Shown: in pieces, positions 51,399 through 60,399 of the stretch
Layout of the letters: the number at the start of each line of letters is the position of its first letter
Numbering within the stretch: the stretch's first letter is position 1
Source: Uliginosibacterium paludis
Lineage (GTDB): Bacteria > Pseudomonadota > Gammaproteobacteria > Burkholderiales > Rhodocyclaceae
Assembly (NCBI RefSeq): GCF_039631355.1
Contig: NZ_JBDIVF010000001.1
Location: forward strand, 868,001-932,000
DNA length: 64,000 nucleotides
Direction of reading: 5' to 3'
Made by a program: the position numbers and the translations under genes
Notes under the pieces: generated by a model
Databases searched by the model: none
The model's input: the letters and a program-made list of their open reading frames with translations, nothing else
Told to the model about the DNA's origin: nothing

Positions 51399-52340
51399 TC
51401 ATTCCGCCTCCTTCTTGGGGAGGTCTGCGACCCATTCACGGGGGGCCATCGGGAAGCCCAGACGCTCGCGGCTTTCCAGATACGAAGCAGCCACGCTGCG
51501 GGCGAGATTGCGGATGCGGCCGATGTAGGCAGCGCGCTCGGTGACCGAGATGGCGCCACGGGCATCGAGCAGGTTGAAGGTGTGTGCAGCCTTGAGCACC
51601 TGTTCGTAGGCCGGCAGGGCGAGCTTCACATCCATCAGGTGCTGGGCCTGCTTCTCGTGCGCACCGAAAGCGGTGAACAGGAAGTCGGCATCGCTGTGCT
51701 CAAAGTTGTAGGTCGATTGCTCGACCTCGTTCTGGTGGAAGACGTCGCCGTACTTGAGAACTCGCGTTTCGCCGTTTTCTTCCCAGGTGGTCCACACCAG
51801 ATCGAAGACATTCTCGACACCTTGCAGGTACATCGCCAGACGCTCGATGCCGTAGGTGATCTCACCGGTGATCGGCTTGCAGTCGATGCCGCCGACCTGC
51901 TGGAAGTAGGTGAACTGGGTCACTTCCATGCCGTTCATCCACACTTCCCAGCCGAGGCCCCAGGCGCCCAGCGTGGGGTTTTCCCAGTCATCCTCGACGA
52001 AGCGCACATCGTTTTTCTTCAGGTCGAAGCCCAGTGCCTCAAGAGAGCCGAGGTAGAGGTCGAGAATGTTGGCAGGCGCAGGTTTCAGGACGACCTGGAA
52101 CTGGTAGTAGTGCTGCATCCGGTTCGGGTTTTCACCGTAACGGCCATCCTTCGGGCGGCGGCTGGGCTGCACATAGGCGGCACGCCAGGGCTCGGGCCCG
52201 ATCGCGCGCAGGAAGGTGGCGGTATGGCTGGTGCCGGCGCCGACTTCCATGTCGTAGGGCTGCAGCAGTGCGCAGCCCTGGCTGCCCCAATACGACTGGA
52301 GCTTGAGGATGATGTCCTGAAAACTGGGTTTGGCGGTCAT
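51399..52340 (-). CDS. glyQ: glycyl-tRNA synthetase alpha subunit
   Basis: A 313-residue class II synthetase subunit that holds the catalytic core. FQDIILKLQSYWGSQGCALLQPYDMEVGAGT (split, residues 6-36) and RRPKDGRYGENPNR are unmistakable; GITYGIERLAMYLQ-like motif 3 is at ITYGIERLAMYLQG. It is of normal length and is coupled to glyS. The 130-base gap to the divergent binding-protein pair should contain its promoter, though I cannot assign one firmly. Confidence 0.96.
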   Translation of the reverse strand: MTAKPSFQDIILKLQSYWGSQGCALLQPYDMEVGAGTSHTATFLRAIGPEPWRAAYVQPSRRPKDGRYGENPNRMQHYYQFQVVLKPAPANILDLYLGSLEALGFDLKKNDVRFVEDDWENPTLGAWGLGWEVWMNGMEVTQFTYFQQVGGIDCKPITGEITYGIERLAMYLQGVENVFDLVWTTWEENGETRVLKYGDVFHQNEVEQSTYNFEHSDADFLFTAFGAHEKQAQHLMDVKLALPAYEQVLKAAHTFNLLDARGAISVTERAAYIGRIRNLARSVAASYLESRERLGFPMAPREWVADLPKKEAE

Positions 52341-52470
52341 GTGAGAAAGCCGTTGAGGCCGCTCTAAGCGAAAGAGAAACGATTTTACAGGCCCGTCAAG
52401 CCTGCGGCAAAGACAACCGATCCGGAGCGGACAGGAAATCCGGCCGGGCACATTCAGGGAGCGCTTCTCG

Positions 52471-53430
52471 GTGAAACTTCTGCACCCCGGCCACACGGCG
52501 GCGCGCGTGCTGCGCCTGGCAGGCCTTGTCTGCACACTGCTGGGGCCGCTCGCCTTTGCGGCCGGCCCGCCGATGCGCTTCGTTCATCCGCCCCCCGAGG
52601 CGGCGGGCGACAATCGCCACACCTATTACTGGGAGTTGCTGGAGGCCGCACTCAAGGCCACGCGCCGCCAGTACGGCGACTATGTCATCGAATCCCACCC
52701 GCTGCCCATGAGTTTCCAGCGCGCCGTGGCCGAGCTGGAAGCCGGTGAGCGGGGCCGCATCAACATCATTGCGCGGGCGACCAACCTGGAGCTCGAGAAC
52801 AAGCTGCGCGCCATTCCCCTGCCGCTGGACAAGGGCCTGCTCGGCTACCGCATGTTCCTCATCACCGGCGACACCCAGGCGCGGCTGGATGCCCGGGTCA
52901 GAAGCCTGCGCGACCTCAAGCAGTTCTCCATCGGCCAGGGGTCGGCCTGGACCGATGCCCGCATCCTGGCCGAAAACGATTTCCGCCTGGTGCTGACCGA
53001 AAACTACGAAAGCCTGTTCCAGATGGTGGCGGCGCAGCGCTTTGACCTCTTTTCGCGGGGCGTGATCGAGATCGAACCCGAGTGGCGTGCCCACAAGGAC
53101 CAGATCCCCGGACTGATGATCGAAAAACACCTCCTGCTCGCGTATCCGATGCCACGCTATTTCTTCGTATCGAACACCGATGAGGGCCGGAAAATGGCGG
53201 AACGGATCGAGGCAGGCCTGCGGCTGATCGCGAAGTCGGGCGAGTTCAACCGGCTCTACGGGCGCTACAAGAAGAACGTGCTCGCCAACGTCCGCCTGGC
53301 CGGCCGCACGGTGTTCCGCCTGCCCAATACCCAGCTCTCCGACAAGGCACCGCCCCCGGACGACCCCTTCTGGTGGGACAACCTGGCCGCCGAGCTGGCT
53401 CCGGCGAATCGCCCGGGCCGCGGCACATGA
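52471..53430 (+). CDS. orphan periplasmic solute-binding-like protein, first copy
   Basis: A 319-residue secreted protein with a GTG start, 9 bases after AGGGAG. The signal peptide ends near FAAGPP (about residue 33). The mature part has MRFVHPPPE, YYWELLEAALKAT, IPLPLDKGLLGYRMFLI, IGQGSAWTDARIL and FDLFSRGVIEIEPEW, the shape of a type 2 periplasmic binding protein (SBP_bac_3-like). No ABC permease or ATPase is adjacent. Its neighbour at 53427 is a clear paralogue, joined by ATGA. It may be a sensor input or a scavenging protein; ligand unknown. Confidence 0.8.
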   Translation: MKLLHPGHTAARVLRLAGLVCTLLGPLAFAAGPPMRFVHPPPEAAGDNRHTYYWELLEAALKATRRQYGDYVIESHPLPMSFQRAVAELEAGERGRINIIARATNLELENKLRAIPLPLDKGLLGYRMFLITGDTQARLDARVRSLRDLKQFSIGQGSAWTDARILAENDFRLVLTENYESLFQMVAAQRFDLFSRGVIEIEPEWRAHKDQIPGLMIEKHLLLAYPMPRYFFVSNTDEGRKMAERIEAGLRLIAKSGEFNRLYGRYKKNVLANVRLAGRTVFRLPNTQLSDKAPPPDDPFWWDNLAAELAPANRPGRGT

Positions 53431-54347
53431 AGCCGGCCCGCCGCATCCTGCTGCCCTGGCTGCTGTGGCTCCTGCAGCCGCTGCTGATCGCCACCCCGGC
53501 CGCTGCGGCGCCGATGCGCTTCGTCTATCCGCCACCGGAAAACGCTGACGATCAGCGCCAGGTCTATTACTGGAAACTGCTCGAAGCCGTGCTGGAGAGC
53601 AACCGCGAGCAGTATGGCGACTACACGCTGGAAGCCTTTCCCACACCGATGAACTACCAGCGTGCACAGGCCGAGCTGGAGGCAGGCGGCGAGCGCCTGA
53701 ACATCTTCGCGCCCGGCACCAACCGGCAGCTGGAGCAGAAACTGCTGGCGATTCCGCTGCCGCTGGACAAGGGCCTGCTGGGCCTGCGCCTATTCCTGAT
53801 CATGGAGCCCCAGCAGACGGCACTGGACCAGGTCAGCAACCTCGAGGATCTCAAGGCCTTCCGCATCGGCCAACGCCCGAGCTGGACGGACACCACCATC
53901 CTGCGTCACAACGGCCTCAGCGTGGTCGCGACGGACAGCTTTGACGGGCTCTTCAAGGGTTTGCAGGCCAACCGCTTCGAGCTGTTTTCACGCGGCGCCA
54001 ACGAAATCCGCGCCGAGTGGCTCAGCCACCGCGAATCGACGCCGGGGCTGGCGATCGAAAACCGCCTCGCCCTGCTCTACCCGCTGGCACGCTATTACTT
54101 CGTACCGCGCACCCCGACCGGCGCGCGAATGGCCGAACGGATCCGTGACGGACTGCTCCGCCTGGCCGCCAGCGGAGAATTCGAACGCCGTTACCGGGCT
54201 TACAAGCGCGAGGTGCTGCGCGACCTGCCGCTTGCCGGACGCAAGGTGTTCCGGCTTGAAAATCCGGAACTCTCGAACCTCGCCCCGCCCCACTCCGACA
54301 CGCGCTGGTGGGACGACTTCAGCGCCGAACTCGGCCCGGCGCGCTAG
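53427..54347 (+). CDS. orphan periplasmic solute-binding-like protein, second copy
   Basis: A 306-residue paralogue of the preceding gene. Matching segments are MRFVYPPPE, YYWKLLEAVLES, IPLPLDKGLLGLRLFLI, IGQRPSWTDTTIL and FELFSRGANEIRAEW. The signal peptide is long and hydrophobic (about residues 8-28). Divergence is high enough to imply an old duplication and possibly different ligands. Its stop codon overlaps the convergent lnt stop (54344-54347), leaving no room for an intergenic terminator. Confidence 0.8.
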   Translation: MKPARRILLPWLLWLLQPLLIATPAAAAPMRFVYPPPENADDQRQVYYWKLLEAVLESNREQYGDYTLEAFPTPMNYQRAQAELEAGGERLNIFAPGTNRQLEQKLLAIPLPLDKGLLGLRLFLIMEPQQTALDQVSNLEDLKAFRIGQRPSWTDTTILRHNGLSVVATDSFDGLFKGLQANRFELFSRGANEIRAEWLSHRESTPGLAIENRLALLYPLARYYFVPRTPTGARMAERIRDGLLRLAASGEFERRYRAYKREVLRDLPLAGRKVFRLENPELSNLAPPHSDTRWWDDFSAELGPAR

Positions 54348-55816
54348 GCCTTGCGGCGTCTGCGCCGATACAGCAGCGCACCCGCCGGCACCCCCAGCGC
54401 GAACAGCCAGGTCGGCCAGTCGCCCAGCGCCACAAAAGGCGTCACCCCCTGATACCCCTGCACGCTGGTCCGGATCGCGCCCTGCGTGAAGGCCGGCAGC
54501 ACATCGCTGACCGAGCCGTCGGGCTGCACCACCGCCGTCATGCCGGTGTTGGTCGAGCGCAGCTGGGGCCGGCCCGACTCCAGCGCGCGCATGCGCGACA
54601 TCTGCAGATGCTGCGGCTGGGCATGCGAGTCGCCGTACCACGCCAGGTTCGACACATTGATCATCAGCGTGGCCGCCGGCAGCGCACGGCGCAGCTCCTC
54701 ACCGAAAACGTCCTCGTAGCAGATGTTCATCGCCACTTTCTGCCCGCCCAGATCCAGCAGCGGCTGGTGATCCCCGCCCGGCGTCTGGTTGGCCATCGGA
54801 ATGCTCGCCAGACGGAAAAACCAGCCGAAACCCCAGGGCTGGAACTCCCCGAAAGGCACCAGATGATTCTTGCTGTATTGCTGGGGCGCCGAGACGCCGC
54901 GGCTGATCACGCTGTTGTACACGCCGCCCGCCGCATCGGTGGTGAAGACGCCCAGGATGGCATCCCCGCCGTGGGCCCGCGCCTGATCGGTCAGCATGTC
55001 GAGATAGCCTTCCGGCAGGCTCTGCTCGAACATCGGCAGACTGCTCTCGGGCATCACCATGATCCGGGCGGGATTGCGCCGCAGCAGCTCGGCGTTGAGC
55101 TCCAGCTGCGCGAGCAAGGTGTCTGCGCGCCATTTCTGGTCCTGCGCCACATTGGTCTGGATCAGCGCCACGCTGACCGGCGCGCCCTCCGGATGCGACC
55201 AGCTGACCTGCCGCAGCCCGGCCCCGGTGAGCCAGGGCAAGAGCGCGAGCACGGCAGCATGCCGTCTGGCCGAAGGCGTTTTCCAGACTTCCACCGCCAG
55301 CGCCGTGCTCAGGGCGAGCAGCGCCCCGACGCCATAGACGCCCAGGACGGCCGCCCAGCCCGCAAGCGGACTCGGCGGCGTCTGCGTGTAACCGATGGCA
55401 AGCCAGGGGAAGGCAGGAAAAATCTGGCCGCGGAGGAGCTCCGACAGGGTCCAGCAGGCCGCGGCCACGCCGGCTCGCCCCAGCCAGCCGGCCGGGCGCA
55501 AACGGGCGAAGAGCGCCGACAGCAAGGCCGGATGGAGGGCCAGCGCCACGCAGAAAAGGAGGATCAGGAAAACCGAGAGCGGCGCCGAGAGGCCGCCAAA
55601 ACGGTTGAGCGCCACTACCAGCCAGCACAGACCCGCAAACAGCGCGCCGCTGCCCCAGGCCCAGCCGAGCATGAAGGCACGCCGGGGGCCGACAGCCTCG
55701 TCGCGCAGAGCGAGATAGAGCACGCCCCAGCTCAGCGGCATGAGCCAGAGCTGGCCGAAGGGCGCGTAGGCAAGCACGCTGGCCGCACCGGCCAGCAGGA
55801 GGATCAGGAAGCGCAT
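54344..55816 (-). CDS. lnt: apolipoprotein N-acyltransferase
   Basis: A 490-residue inner-membrane enzyme that adds the third acyl chain to lipoproteins. Six to seven helices fill the N-terminal third, and the periplasmic nitrilase-like domain carries the Glu-Lys-Cys triad: Glu in VMPESSLPMF, Lys in YSKNHLVPFGEF and Cys in NICYEDVFGEE. A final helix (about residues 465-483) ends the protein. It is the last gene of the hem-ybeY-corC-lnt run. The gap of 81 bases from corC is short enough for cotranscription. Confidence 0.94.
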   Translation of the reverse strand: MRFLILLLAGAASVLAYAPFGQLWLMPLSWGVLYLALRDEAVGPRRAFMLGWAWGSGALFAGLCWLVVALNRFGGLSAPLSVFLILLFCVALALHPALLSALFARLRPAGWLGRAGVAAACWTLSELLRGQIFPAFPWLAIGYTQTPPSPLAGWAAVLGVYGVGALLALSTALAVEVWKTPSARRHAAVLALLPWLTGAGLRQVSWSHPEGAPVSVALIQTNVAQDQKWRADTLLAQLELNAELLRRNPARIMVMPESSLPMFEQSLPEGYLDMLTDQARAHGGDAILGVFTTDAAGGVYNSVISRGVSAPQQYSKNHLVPFGEFQPWGFGWFFRLASIPMANQTPGGDHQPLLDLGGQKVAMNICYEDVFGEELRRALPAATLMINVSNLAWYGDSHAQPQHLQMSRMRALESGRPQLRSTNTGMTAVVQPDGSVSDVLPAFTQGAIRTSVQGYQGVTPFVALGDWPTWLFALGVPAGALLYRRRRRKA

Positions 55817-55897
55817 CGGAATATCCGGAACGAAAGGCCCCGCGATTCTACGCGGAGCCTGTTACGGCCGGAAAACCGGCCGGGCGCGGAGCGCCGC

Positions 55898-56737
55898 TCA
55901 GCCGCCCACGCCGTCTGGCGCAGGGAGGCGCTCGACGAGCAGGGTGTAGACGCGGCGACGATCCGCCCGCATCACCTTGAAGCGGAAGCCCTCGATCTCG
56001 ATCATTTCGCCGCGCGCGGGCATGCGGCCGAAATGGTGCTGGACGAGCCCGCCGACGGTATCGAAGCCCTGATGCTCAAGCTCGCAACCGAAGGCTTCGT
56101 TGAAGTCATCGACCTCGGTCAGCGCCTTCACCCGCCAGCGCCCTCCGGGCACGACGAGGATGTTGTCGGCATCCTCGTCAAAGTCGTGTTCGTCCTCGAT
56201 GTCGCCCACGATCTGCTCGAGCACGTCCTCGATGGTCACCAGGCCGGACACGCCGCCGTACTCGTCGACAACGATCGCCATGTGATTGCGGCTGATGCGG
56301 AACTCGCGCAGCAATTCGTTGAGCCGCTTGGTTTCCGGCACGAAGATCGCCGGTCGCAGCAGGGCCGTGAGCGCCTGGTCGGGTTTGCGCAGCAGGGGCA
56401 GCAGATCCTTGGCCAGCAGGATGCCCAGCACGTCGTCGCGATTCTCGCCGACGACCGGAAAGCGCGAGTGGCTGGTCTGAACGGCAAAATCGATGATGGC
56501 CTCAATCGGCTGCTCAAGCCGGATCACATCCATCTGGGCGCGCGGCACCATGACTTCGCGCACCGGAATTTCGGCAACCTGGAGCGCCCCCTCGATGATG
56601 CTCAGCGCGTCGGCATCGAAGAGCTCGCGCTGGTGGGCGGCGTGGAGAAGGTCCAGGAACTGTTCGCGCTCATCCGGCTCGTGAGTGAGCAGTGCGGAGA
56701 GGCGTTCAAGAATGGTCGGTCTACTGGCAGGGTCCAT
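55898..56737 (-). CDS. corC: CorC/HlyC-family CBS-domain protein
   Basis: A 279-residue cytoplasmic protein. Two CBS domains (about residues 60-185) include VREVMVPRAQMDVI and VDEYGGVSGLVTIEDVLEQIVG, followed by the FAD-binding-like CorC_HlyC domain with FNEAFGCELEHQGFDTVGGLV (split). The family is linked to magnesium and cobalt efflux or to membrane homeostasis. It usually sits between ybeY and lnt as it does here. Start at 56737 gives MDPASRPTILERLSALL, the family N-terminus. Confidence 0.92.
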   Translation of the reverse strand: MDPASRPTILERLSALLTHEPDEREQFLDLLHAAHQRELFDADALSIIEGALQVAEIPVREVMVPRAQMDVIRLEQPIEAIIDFAVQTSHSRFPVVGENRDDVLGILLAKDLLPLLRKPDQALTALLRPAIFVPETKRLNELLREFRISRNHMAIVVDEYGGVSGLVTIEDVLEQIVGDIEDEHDFDEDADNILVVPGGRWRVKALTEVDDFNEAFGCELEHQGFDTVGGLVQHHFGRMPARGEMIEIEGFRFKVMRADRRRVYTLLVERLPAPDGVGG

Positions 56738-56812
56738 TTCGGTTCAGGGCGGGCCGCGGGTCAGGCGCAGGCCGGCATGGCGGCCGGCACTGCACGGGCC
56801 CCGACGCGCCGG

Positions 56813-57268
56813 TCATTCCTTTTCGTCGGCGTAGGGGTCGGGATAGCCAAGCTCAGCAAGAATCGTGCGCTCTTCCTGCTCCATCTCTTCGGCTTCGTCG
56901 TCTTCCTCGTGCTCCCAGCCCTGAAGGTGGAGCACGCCATGCACGACGAGATGGGCACAGTGCGCCTCGACGGGCTTGCCCTGTGCAAGGGCTTCTTCCT
57001 GCACCACCGGCCAGCACAGCACAAGGTCGCCCTGCAGGACGGGGTCGATTTCGTAGGGGAAGGACAGCACGTTGGTGGCGTAGTCCTTGCCGCGATAGCT
57101 GGCGTTGAGCGCACGCCCCTCGTCGCGATCGACGAAGCGCACCGCAAGCGCTGCAGCGCCGGGCTCGGCTGCGCGGATCCAGCGCCGGATGAGCGCGCGC
57201 TCGGGCAGATCTTCCGCCTCGAGGGCAAACTGGACGGTCAGGTCAAGACGGCGTGGCGGCGTACTCAT
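56813..57268 (-). CDS. ybeY: endoribonuclease YbeY
   Basis: A 151-residue zinc-dependent RNase needed for 16S rRNA maturation and ribosome quality control. The metal motif HLVVHGVLHLQGWEHEEDDE (about residues 115-134) is complete. NASYRGKDYATNVLSFPYE (about residues 68-86) is also diagnostic. ATG 57268 shares bases with the hemY stop (TGATG), which suggests coupling. In many relatives phoH (ybeZ) lies immediately upstream; it is absent here. Confidence 0.94.
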   Translation of the reverse strand: MSTPPRRLDLTVQFALEAEDLPERALIRRWIRAAEPGAAALAVRFVDRDEGRALNASYRGKDYATNVLSFPYEIDPVLQGDLVLCWPVVQEEALAQGKPVEAHCAHLVVHGVLHLQGWEHEEDDEAEEMEQEERTILAELGYPDPYADEKE

Positions 57269-58440
57269 CAGGCCCCCAGGGTCGCGGCTTCGCGATAGTG
57301 CGCCCGGGCCTGTTCGGGCCGGTCAAGCTGCTCGGCCAGGCGGGCGAGCTCAAGATGCGCGGCGCGGGTGGCCTGCTGTGACAGCGAAGCTTCGAAATAG
57401 CTCTGCGCCTTGCCCCAGAGCTGGGCACGCAGGCACAGGCGGCCGAGCGTCAGCAGCAGCTGGGCGTCATCCGGGTGCGACTTCAGCCAGGCTTCCGCCA
57501 CTGCCAGCTGATTGCGCAGGTCACGGCTCTGGCAGCGGCCGTAAAGGCTTGCCAGCTCGGACTCCCAGTCCTTGTCCAGCGCCTGGGCAATCGCCTCCAC
57601 CGCCAGCTTGTCGTCCCCCGCTCCGATGAGGTGGGGCACGGCCCGAATCAGGAAGCCCGCTTCATGCCGCTCGGCTTCGGGAATGCTTTCCCAGACCCGC
57701 GTCAGCGCGGCGAGATCGCCTTCGGCATCGCGCAGCTGCTCGAGCTGGGCACGGCGCAGCAAGGGCGCGGCCTGCTCGGCACTGAGCGCCGAATGCTTGC
57801 GCAGGGTGCGTGCCAGGCGGGCCACCTCTACCCAGCGCCCGCGGCCCTGTTCAACCTGCATGGCCAGACGGGTCACCGCCAGGTGCCGGTGCCCGCCCGC
57901 CTTGAGCCCTTCCAGACAGGCCGCAGCCACATCGAAACGGCGCTCGGCGCAGGCCATTTCCGCCTCCGTCATCAGGCGCGCCATGCGGATGTCGCGGTCA
58001 TGCGCAGCAGCATGGCCCAGCCAGGTATCGCGGCGCTCGGCGTCATGCATGGCATGGGCGGCACGCGCCGCCAGCAAGGCGGCGATGCCGGGCTTCTCGA
58101 GCCCGCCGTAGGCCTGCACCGCAGCACGGAAAGCCTGACCGAAACGCCCTTCGCGGTAGAAACGCTCGGCATCATGCAAGGCGCCCTGGGCCTGCTCGCG
58201 ACGACGCTGACGGCGCCAGAGCGAGACTTCACGCGGCAGCTCGCCGGCGCGCACGAAGACCCGAGCGACGCGGTAGCCCACCAGGAACAGCACCAGCAGC
58301 AGGAGCACCAGCAGGTTCAGGGAGATCTGGATCCGCCACGGATGCCAGACCAGCAAGGCGTAGGCGTCGTTGTAATGCGCAGCGAGCGTGACCGCCACTG
58401 CCAGGGTGAAGAGGCCAAGCAACCAGAGAAGTCCTCGCAT
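57268..58440 (-). CDS. hemY: HemY, heme-biosynthesis-associated TPR membrane protein
   Basis: A 390-residue protein. Two N-terminal helices (about residues 2-22 and 40-62) are separated by a short loop, then tetratricopeptide-like helical repeats to the end (LLAARAAHAMHDAERRDTW, YGRCQSRDLRNQLAVAEAW, LLLTLGRLCLRAQLWGKAQ). The function in protoheme assembly is inferred from operon partners. The ATG at 58440 was preferred over the adjacent one at 58443 because it has better spacing from GAGG. Confidence 0.9.
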   Translation of the reverse strand: MRGLLWLLGLFTLAVAVTLAAHYNDAYALLVWHPWRIQISLNLLVLLLLVLFLVGYRVARVFVRAGELPREVSLWRRQRRREQAQGALHDAERFYREGRFGQAFRAAVQAYGGLEKPGIAALLAARAAHAMHDAERRDTWLGHAAAHDRDIRMARLMTEAEMACAERRFDVAAACLEGLKAGGHRHLAVTRLAMQVEQGRGRWVEVARLARTLRKHSALSAEQAAPLLRRAQLEQLRDAEGDLAALTRVWESIPEAERHEAGFLIRAVPHLIGAGDDKLAVEAIAQALDKDWESELASLYGRCQSRDLRNQLAVAEAWLKSHPDDAQLLLTLGRLCLRAQLWGKAQSYFEASLSQQATRAAHLELARLAEQLDRPEQARAHYREAATLGA

Positions 58441-58448
58441 CATCGACC

Positions 58449-59564
58449 TCAGCGCTTGACGACCGGCTTCACGTTGCGCAGGGCGGCCTGGGCTTCGTCG
58501 AAGTTCGGCAGGTCGGCGTCCAGACGGATGCGCGACATCGCATCGAGCTCGTCAAGCGTGCTTCGCACCATCGGCGCCGCCGGGTCGAAGTAGCGCTGCA
58601 CCCAGGTGCGCGCCTGCAGCACGTCATCGGCAAACATGCGGTTTTCACGCTGCAGCAGGGCGATACGCGCGGAAAGCAGGCGCAGCCGCAGATTGCTGCG
58701 CAGATAGGAGGCCTGCTCCGGTGCCAGCAGGGCCGGGTCCGGCTGATCGAGCCGCTCGATGCGGACCAGGCTGCGGAACTCGTGCCACAGGTCATCGACC
58801 AGACGGGCCAGCACGCCAGGCGAGGGCAGCGGCGCATCAGCCGGAGCACTCGCCGCCGACTGGCTCGCGGCCGCGGCGGACACGGCCTTTTTCTTCGAGG
58901 CAACGGAAGAAGAGGCGGCCGCGCGGGCCGGCGCCGGCAGCGTGCGCTCGAAGCCGAGCGGCAAGGTGTCGACGCGACCGATCAGGGATTCAAGCTGCAG
59001 CGCCATGCGCGGCACGTCGGCCAGCGGCAGGGTCTTGATGCGCTCGATGTCGCGCGCCAGGAGCTTGCGCACCGGCAGGTAGCGGGTGGCATCCAGCAGC
59101 GCGAGGCGGGAGTCGGCGGATTGCAGGGCCGTCAGCGCGGCGGAAACATTCCCGGCCAGCAGCAGTTGCTGGCTGGCGATCTCGATCGACTGACCGATCT
59201 CGTTGACCATGCGCTCGTCCCGGGCGCGCGCAAACTCGGCGTGCAGGTTGTCAATCGACGCGAACTGGGTCTGGGCTTCATGCAACTGGGTTTCGAGCGT
59301 CGCCATGCGTGCCTGCAGCGCCTCGATGCTGGCCTGGCGCTGGGCCGCCAGGGCGCCGGCCTCCAGCGCGGCCTTGTCGCTGTCGGCCACGCGATGGTCG
59401 AACTCGCTGCGCAGCGCGGCGATGTCCTGACGGGAGTCATAGGCCTGCCAGGCGACGACGGCCAGCAAGGCGAGCGCGGCAGTCGTGAAGATGCGGTTCC
59501 AGCGCGGCCCCGTCCGGTACTGGACTTCCGGCAAGGGAGTCAGAGCTTGCTTGTCGTTTTCCAT
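58449..59564 (-). CDS. hemX: HemX, heme-biosynthesis-associated membrane protein
   Basis: A 371-residue protein with one N-terminal helix (about residues 24-44), a long coiled coil (about 50-115) and the conserved HemX domain with SIEIASQQLLLAGNVSAALTALQSAD (split) and RYLPVRKLLARDIERIK. An Ala/Ser/Lys-rich linker is at about residues 218-245. It is often called uroporphyrinogen-III methyltransferase-like, but no methylase motif is seen. The start at 59564 was chosen because longer frames run into hemD; the ribosome site is weak. Confidence 0.88.
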   Translation of the reverse strand: MENDKQALTPLPEVQYRTGPRWNRIFTTAALALLAVVAWQAYDSRQDIAALRSEFDHRVADSDKAALEAGALAAQRQASIEALQARMATLETQLHEAQTQFASIDNLHAEFARARDERMVNEIGQSIEIASQQLLLAGNVSAALTALQSADSRLALLDATRYLPVRKLLARDIERIKTLPLADVPRMALQLESLIGRVDTLPLGFERTLPAPARAAASSSVASKKKAVSAAAASQSAASAPADAPLPSPGVLARLVDDLWHEFRSLVRIERLDQPDPALLAPEQASYLRSNLRLRLLSARIALLQRENRMFADDVLQARTWVQRYFDPAAPMVRSTLDELDAMSRIRLDADLPNFDEAQAALRNVKPVVKR

Positions 59565-59583
59565 GGTGTGCAATGTTACCCGA

Positions 59584-60399
59584 TCAGTCCCTTGTTCTGG
59601 GCGCACCGCCCGGGGCCGGCTGCCCTGGCGCGAAATGCCCGAGCAGCGCCGCGACGATGCCTTCATCCCCCGGTTCGCTCTGTACCGCCTGCCCTGCACC
59701 GGCCTCGACCAGTGCGCTCACGATGCGCGGATGGGGCGCAAAACAGGGCCTCGCCGCGAGCAGCGCCCGCCCGGCCTCGCCGGTGATTTCAAGAAAGAAG
59801 CGCAGGCCTTCGCTGGCCGAAAACACCAGCGCATCGAGTTCGCCCCGCGCTGCCCGGGCAAGCAAACCAGCCGGATCCAGCGCAGCCTTGCTCCGTTGAT
59901 AGACGCAGATCTGCTCCAGCGCCGCGCCGCGCTCACCGATCGTGCGGGCCAGCAGATCCCGCCCGCCCTCGCCCTTGAGAATCAGGACGCGCCGGCCTGC
60001 GAGCTGCTCGGCCGAGAATTCGGGCAGGGCCAGTACCGCCTCGCTGTCAAACCCCGACTGCGGCACGATGATCCGCGGCCAGCCCTGCGCCGTCAGCGCC
60101 CGGGCACTTGCCGGACCGACTGCTGCCACGCGCAGCTGATCCGGCCAGTCAGCGCGCGGCCGGATGCGGAAGGCTTGCTCGACGGCATTGGCCGAGACGA
60201 AGAAGGCCATGTCGAACGCGGCAAGATCCGCAGCCACCAAGGGCGCAGGATCCGCGGCATCGATCGCGATGACGGGGAAATTGATGACTTCGGCCCCCTG
60301 CGCCTCGAGCCTGGCCATCAGACCGGCAGCCTGCCCGGCCGGCCGGGTCGTGACGATGCAGCACCCGGTCAGCGGACCGGCTGCTGCAGGCTGACTCAC
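59584..60399 (-). CDS. hemD: uroporphyrinogen-III synthase
   Basis: A 271-residue two-domain enzyme that cyclises hydroxymethylbilane with inversion of ring D. Sequence conservation is low in this family, but VTTRPAGQAAGLMARLEAQG (residues 16-35), FFVSANAVEQAF, VAAVGPASARAL and VFSASEGLRFFLE match HemD in order. ATG 60399 overlaps the hemC stop as ATGA. It is of normal length with a small proline-rich C-terminal tail. Confidence 0.9.
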   Translation of the reverse strand: MSQPAAAGPLTGCCIVTTRPAGQAAGLMARLEAQGAEVINFPVIAIDAADPAPLVAADLAAFDMAFFVSANAVEQAFRIRPRADWPDQLRVAAVGPASARALTAQGWPRIIVPQSGFDSEAVLALPEFSAEQLAGRRVLILKGEGGRDLLARTIGERGAALEQICVYQRSKAALDPAGLLARAARGELDALVFSASEGLRFFLEITGEAGRALLAARPCFAPHPRIVSALVEAGAGQAVQSEPGDEGIVAALLGHFAPGQPAPGGAPRTRD

